Positions 60,878-64,000 of a stretch of 64,000 nt of DNA are shown here, piece after piece. The DNA lies in NCBI RefSeq assembly GCF_022549225.1, contig NZ_JAKZFD010000002.1:432817-496816 (forward strand). Reading direction: 5' to 3'. Positions within the stretch are counted from its first letter, which is position 1, and each line of letters opens with the position of its first letter. The stretch comes from Pelomonas sp. CA6. Its GTDB lineage: Bacteria > Pseudomonadota > Gammaproteobacteria > Burkholderiales > Burkholderiaceae_C. The notes beneath the pieces were generated by a model. It saw nothing but the letters and a program-made list of their open reading frames with translations, made no database searches and was not told the DNA's origin. The translations under genes were made by a program, and so were the position numbers.

Positions 60878-63800
60878 TTATTTGGTCGCCGCGGTGGCGA
60901 CCGCCGAGGGAGGTGCACCGATGTTAATGCCACCCTCGATCACGAACACATCCAGCGGGCCATTCGCGCTGGGCACGACGACGGCGGGGTTCAGCACCTT
61001 GTTCTTGCCGTTCTTGCCCGTGCTGTTCTCCACCTTCGCGCCCACCTCGGCGCTGCTGGCGACAGGGCCGGTTCCGGGCGTGGTGTAGACCAGGATCGAC
61101 GCGTCGCCAGCGGCGGCGGGCGCGGCGGCCGGGATGCCGCTCGTACCCGCGCCTGCGCTCGTACTCGCGTTCGCGCCCGCACCCGCACCCGCAACGGCGG
61201 CGGTCGGTGCCGCCGACAGCGTGATCGCGGAGCCGCTCGGGGCCGCGCTGACGGCGGGCGTACCGGGGGTGAGCGGAATGTAGTTGAGCGTGCCGTAGCC
61301 GCTGCCGCCGGTTTCGCGGGCCAGCGCGGGCACGGCGTTGTCGGCGAAGGCCGGTACCGAGACGGGCTTGGGCACCAGTTCCTGGCCGCTGGACGGGGCC
61401 GGCGTGACGCTCAGCGCCAGCTCGTTGCCGGGGGCCTGGACGAAGACATAGTTGCCCTTGTTGGCGCTCAGGCCGCCACCGCTCACCGCGTAGCTGCCCA
61501 CCGCGCTGGTCGGCGTGGCCGGGCTGGCGAAGCTCAGCGCGCCGGTCGTGGCCGAGGCCAGCGTGTCGCCGCCGACGAAGCCGCTGACCGTGCCGATGAG
61601 TACCGGATTGTTCGCGCCATAGATGCGCGAGGCACTGCCGGCCACATAGCTCAGCGTGGCCGGCGTCACGCTCAGCGTGCCGGGCGCGTAGCGGATGGCG
61701 TAGTTGGTGCTGCTCAGCCCCTGGGGCTGCAGCGTGTAGCGGCCGGCGTCGACCGCGCCCTGGGCGCTGCCGCCGTAGCTCAGCGTGCCGCCCAGCACCG
61801 CCGCGCTCTCGTTGTTGACGAAGCCGCTGAAGCTGACGCCGGCGCCGCCCGCCCAGGCCTGCGCGTCGTAGGTCTTGCTGGCGTTGCCGGCGCTGACCAG
61901 CAGCGGCGCTGGCGTGATGCTCAGCGCCGTCGCGTTGCCCGGGGCCTGCGCGAAGACATAGTTGCCGTGGTTGGCGACCAAGCCGCCGCCGCTGACCGCG
62001 TAGCTGCCCACCGGGCTGGTGGCGCTGGCGCCGCTGCCGAAGCTCAGCTGCCCGCTGGTGGCCGAGGCCAGCGTGTCGCCGCCGACAAAGCCGCTGACGC
62101 TGCCGCCAAAGCCGGGGTTCGCGGCGCCATAGCCGCGGCTGCCGGTGGTGGCGGTCAGCATCAGCGTGGCGGGGTTGATCGTCAGCTCGGCATTGGCGAG
62201 GTGCAGCTCGTAGTTGCCGGCGTCGCGGCCGGAGACGCTCAGGTTGGACGCATAGCGGCCGGCGTTGCGGCCGCTGGCGAGCCCGTCGACGACGATGTGG
62301 TCGCCGGCCAGGAAGCCGCTGGTGCTGGCGGGTGCCTGGCTTTGCACCGCGCCGTTGTAGACCGTGCTCGCCGGCGCCACCGAGACACTGGCCACCGCGC
62401 GCGTGATGCTGCTGCTGGTGTCGGCCACTGTGCTCACCGTGTAGTTGGCGCCGCCGTTGCCGTCGTTCACGGTGTAGCCGGTCACGAGCATGGTCTTGCC
62501 GCTGCCGGCGTTCTTGTCCACGTAGGCCTGGGTCAGGCCACTGACCGTGTCGTTGCCCTGCAGGCCCGCGACCGTGGGCGTTGCGCTGGAGAGGGTCGTG
62601 CCGTTGTAGGTCCGGGTGGCAGGCGTGGCGCTCAGGGTCAGCGCCGCCGGGTTCACCGTGAGGCTGCCGTCCACATAGCGGATCGCGTAGTTGCCGGAGC
62701 TCAGGCCTTGCGGCGTGATCGTGTAGCGGCCGGCGTTGACCGCGCCCTGGGCGCTGCCGCCGAAGCCAAGCGTGCCGCCCAGCACCGCGGCGCTCTCGCC
62801 GTTGACGAGGCCGCTGAAGCTGACGCCGGCGCCGCCGTTCCAGGCCTGTGCGTTGTAAGTCTTGCTCGCGTTGTTGGCGGCCACCGTCAGCGCCGCCGGC
62901 GTGATGCTGCCGATGCTGCCGCTGACGCTGGACGGCAGCGTGTAGTTGGCCAGGTTGGTGCTGCCGGTGGCGGCGAAGTCGCTGTTGTTCAGCGCGACCG
63001 TGACCCACTTGTTGGCGCCGGCGTTGGCGTCGGCATAGCGGCCGATGGTCTGGGTCACGGTGGCGCCCTCGCCGGCCGCGAAGCCGCTGAGCAGGAAGTT
63101 CTGCGGCGCCAGCAGCGCGGTGGTCGTGCCGTCGTAGACCTTGCTGGTGCTGCCGGTCAGCGTGCCGGTGATCAGCGTCAGGCCGGCCTGCGTGATGTTC
63201 AGCGTGCCGTCGACGAAGCTCAGCGCGTAGTTGCCGGCCGTCAGGCCTTGCGGCGTGATCGTGTAGCGGCCGGCGTTGACCGCGCCCTGGCTGCTGCCGC
63301 CAAAGCTCAGCGTGCCGCCCAGCACGCTGGCGCTCTCGCCGTTCACGAAACCGCTGACGCTGACGCCATTGCCGCCGCCGTAGGCATTGCCGCTGTAGAC
63401 CTTGCTGTCGTTGTTGGCCGTCACGGTCAGCGGCGCCGGCGTCACGGCCAGCGCGTTGGCATTGCCGGCGGACTGCACGAAGACATAGTTGCCGTGGTTG
63501 GCCGTCAGGCCGCCGCCGTTGAGGGCGTAGCTGCCGACGTTGCTGGTGGCGGTGGCCGGCGTAGCGAAGGCGAGCGTGCCGGTGGTGGCGTTGGCCAGCG
63601 TGTCGCCGTTGACGAAGCCGGTGACCGTGCCGGTGGCGGCCGGGTTGCTGGCGCCGTAGAGCCGCGAGGCGTTGGCGGCGGTCAGCGTCAGCGTGGCCGG
63701 CGTCACGGTCAGCGCCGTGGTGTTGCCGGCGGCCTGCGCGAAGACGTAGTTGCCGTTGTTGGCGGTGAGGCCGCTGCCGTTGATGGCATAGCTGCCGACG

Positions 63801-64000
63801 TTGCTGGCGGTGGTAGCGGGCGTCGCGAAGGCCAGCGTGCCGGTGGTGGCGTTGGCCAGCGTGTCGCTGCCGACGAAGCCGGTCACCGTGCCGCTGAAAC
63901 TGGGGTTGGCCGCGCCATACAGTCGCGACGCGCTGTTGGCCGCCACGGTCAGCGTGGCCGGGGTGACGCTCAGCGCGCTGGTGTTGCCGGCGGCCTGAGT
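60878..64000 (-). CDS. Repeat-rich TpsA-type exoprotein with MBG/YDG-like domains, C-terminal part (5' end outside window)
   Basis: An open frame of about 1040 residues that reaches the right edge without a start. The residues at the edge (TQAAGNTSALSVTPATLTV) are already mid-repeat, so the N-terminal secretion domain is not visible. It is built of tandem modules: SRLYGA(A/S)NP-type units of about 87 residues, SK(V/T)Y...GVS(V/F)SGFVNGESA units of about 80, and KVYDGTTTAL-type (YDG) units. After the repeats there is an Ala/Gly-rich tract (AGAGAGANASTSAGAG) and a short tail with DVFVIEGGINIG. The TpsB gene follows directly, so it should be exported by the two-partner route as a large surface adhesin or released filament. 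Confidence 0.88.
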   Translation of the reverse strand, partial: TQAAGNTSALSVTPATLTVAANSASRLYGAANPSFSGTVTGFVGSDTLANATTGTLAFATPATTASNVGSYAINGSGLTANNGNYVFAQAAGNTTALTVTPATLTLTAANASRLYGASNPAATGTVTGFVNGDTLANATTGTLAFATPATATSNVGSYALNGGGLTANHGNYVFVQSAGNANALAVTPAPLTVTANNDSKVYSGNAYGGGNGVSVSGFVNGESASVLGGTLSFGGSSQGAVNAGRYTITPQGLTAGNYALSFVDGTLNITQAGLTLITGTLTGSTSKVYDGTTTALLAPQNFLLSGFAAGEGATVTQTIGRYADANAGANKWVTVALNNSDFAATGSTNLANYTLPSSVSGSIGSITPAALTVAANNASKTYNAQAWNGGAGVSFSGLVNGESAAVLGGTLGFGGSAQGAVNAGRYTITPQGLSSGNYAIRYVDGSLTVNPAALTLSATPATRTYNGTTLSSATPTVAGLQGNDTVSGLTQAYVDKNAGSGKTMLVTGYTVNDGNGGANYTVSTVADTSSSITRAVASVSVAPASTVYNGAVQSQAPASTSGFLAGDHIVVDGLASGRNAGRYASNLSVSGRDAGNYELHLANAELTINPATLMLTATTGSRGYGAANPGFGGSVSGFVGGDTLASATSGQLSFGSGASATSPVGSYAVSGGGLVANHGNYVFAQAPGNATALSITPAPLLVSAGNASKTYDAQAWAGGAGVSFSGFVNNESAAVLGGTLSYGGSAQGAVDAGRYTLQPQGLSSTNYAIRYAPGTLSVTPATLSYVAGSASRIYGANNPVLIGTVSGFVGGDTLASATTGALSFASPATPTSAVGSYAVSGGGLSANKGNYVFVQAPGNELALSVTPAPSSGQELVPKPVSVPAFADNAVPALARETGGSGYGTLNYIPLTPGTPAVSAAPSGSAITLSAAPTAAVAGAGAGANASTSAGAGTSGIPAAAPAAAGDASILVYTTPGTGPVASSAEVGAKVENSTGKNGKNKVLNPAVVVPSANGPLDVFVIEGGINIGAPPSAVATAATK
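61390..64000 (-). repeat. Tandem protein-repeat array (MBG/YDG modules) inside the TpsA gene
   Basis: Two adjacent SRLY-type units at the right edge are 261 bp apart (their SRLYGA codons lie near 63910 and 63650) and share most residues (TGFV.(S/N)DTLANATTGTLAF, NVGSYA, GNYVF). Diverged units of the same type end the array (SRGYGAANPGF, SRIYGANNPVL). They alternate with three copies of a GVS(V/F)SGF-type unit (ESA(S/A)VLGGTLSFGGS, AGRYT) and YDG units. The DNA copies are similar enough to allow recombination. Confidence 0.75.

Noticed and set aside
61390..64000. Repeats considered as CRISPR or mobile element
   Set aside because: The repeats are 240-261 bp, translate in one open frame and encode recognisable MBG/YDG-like modules.

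Overview
The window looks like part of the chromosome of a Gram-negative betaproteobacterium of the order Burkholderiales, most like the Roseateles/Mitsuaria/Rubrivivax group. The reasons are a very high G+C content (roughly 70% by eye), long spurious antisense frames, four TonB-type outer-membrane features (three receptors and a FecI/FecR pair), twin-arginine and lipoprotein signals, and the family types present. I see no tRNA, rRNA, CRISPR array, insertion sequence or phage gene. It reads as a specialist in taking up and breaking down glycans.

Left edge (1-1024): a FecR fragment and a FecI-type ECF sigma factor with a Fur-box-like site, then a 77-bp tandem repeat.

Region 1 (1016-20534, minus strand): an apparently single, roughly 19-kb operon for beta-1,2-glucan (sophoro-oligosaccharide) use. 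In transcription order it holds a GH1 beta-glucosidase, a glucokinase joined in frame to a LacI regulator, an Oar-like TonB receptor, a Tat-exported GH144 endo-beta-1,2-glucanase, an ABC sugar importer (binding lipoprotein, two permeases, ATPase), a large unassigned (alpha/alpha)6-type enzyme, a lipoprotein esterase and a GH94 1,2-beta-oligoglucan phosphorylase. Many junctions are 1-10 nt or overlap by 4 nt. A perfect 20-bp LacI-type palindrome sits just upstream of the first gene. The logic is outer-membrane uptake, periplasmic cutting, ABC import, cytoplasmic phosphorolysis or hydrolysis, then phosphorylation of glucose.

Region 2 (20651-27613): a propeller-sensor diguanylate cyclase, an orphan amino-acid-type binding protein, an M13 metallopeptidase and a PAP2 phosphatase.

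Region 3 (27684-45294): a second glycan system, for N-acetylgalactosamine (GalNAc). The minus-strand arm holds GH31 (subfamily-18-like alpha-GalNAcase), a TonB receptor, GH109 and GH35. The divergent plus-strand arm holds AgaS, a ROK kinase (AgaK), AgaZ, the DeoR repressor AgaR, a GalNAc-6-phosphate deacetylase and an MFS permease. Both divergent promoters carry a CTTTCGAA word inside the -35/-10 spacer, and the same word recurs before agaR, so one repressor probably controls the whole locus.

Region 4 (45307-55031): UspA, a MarR regulator, a REC-PAS-GGDEF protein, a DUF2242 lipoprotein, then a sulfur block: a sulfate-binding protein, a TonB receptor and a CysB-type regulator. Two of these genes share a near-identical upstream motif at the same distance. 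A small hydrolase and a TOBE (molbindin) protein follow.

Region 5 (55032-64000): a host-attachment-family protein, a glutaredoxin, an AraC-VOC-UvrA-like trio, and a two-partner secretion pair (TpsB plus the C-terminal ~1040 residues of a repeat-rich TpsA exoprotein) that runs off the right edge.
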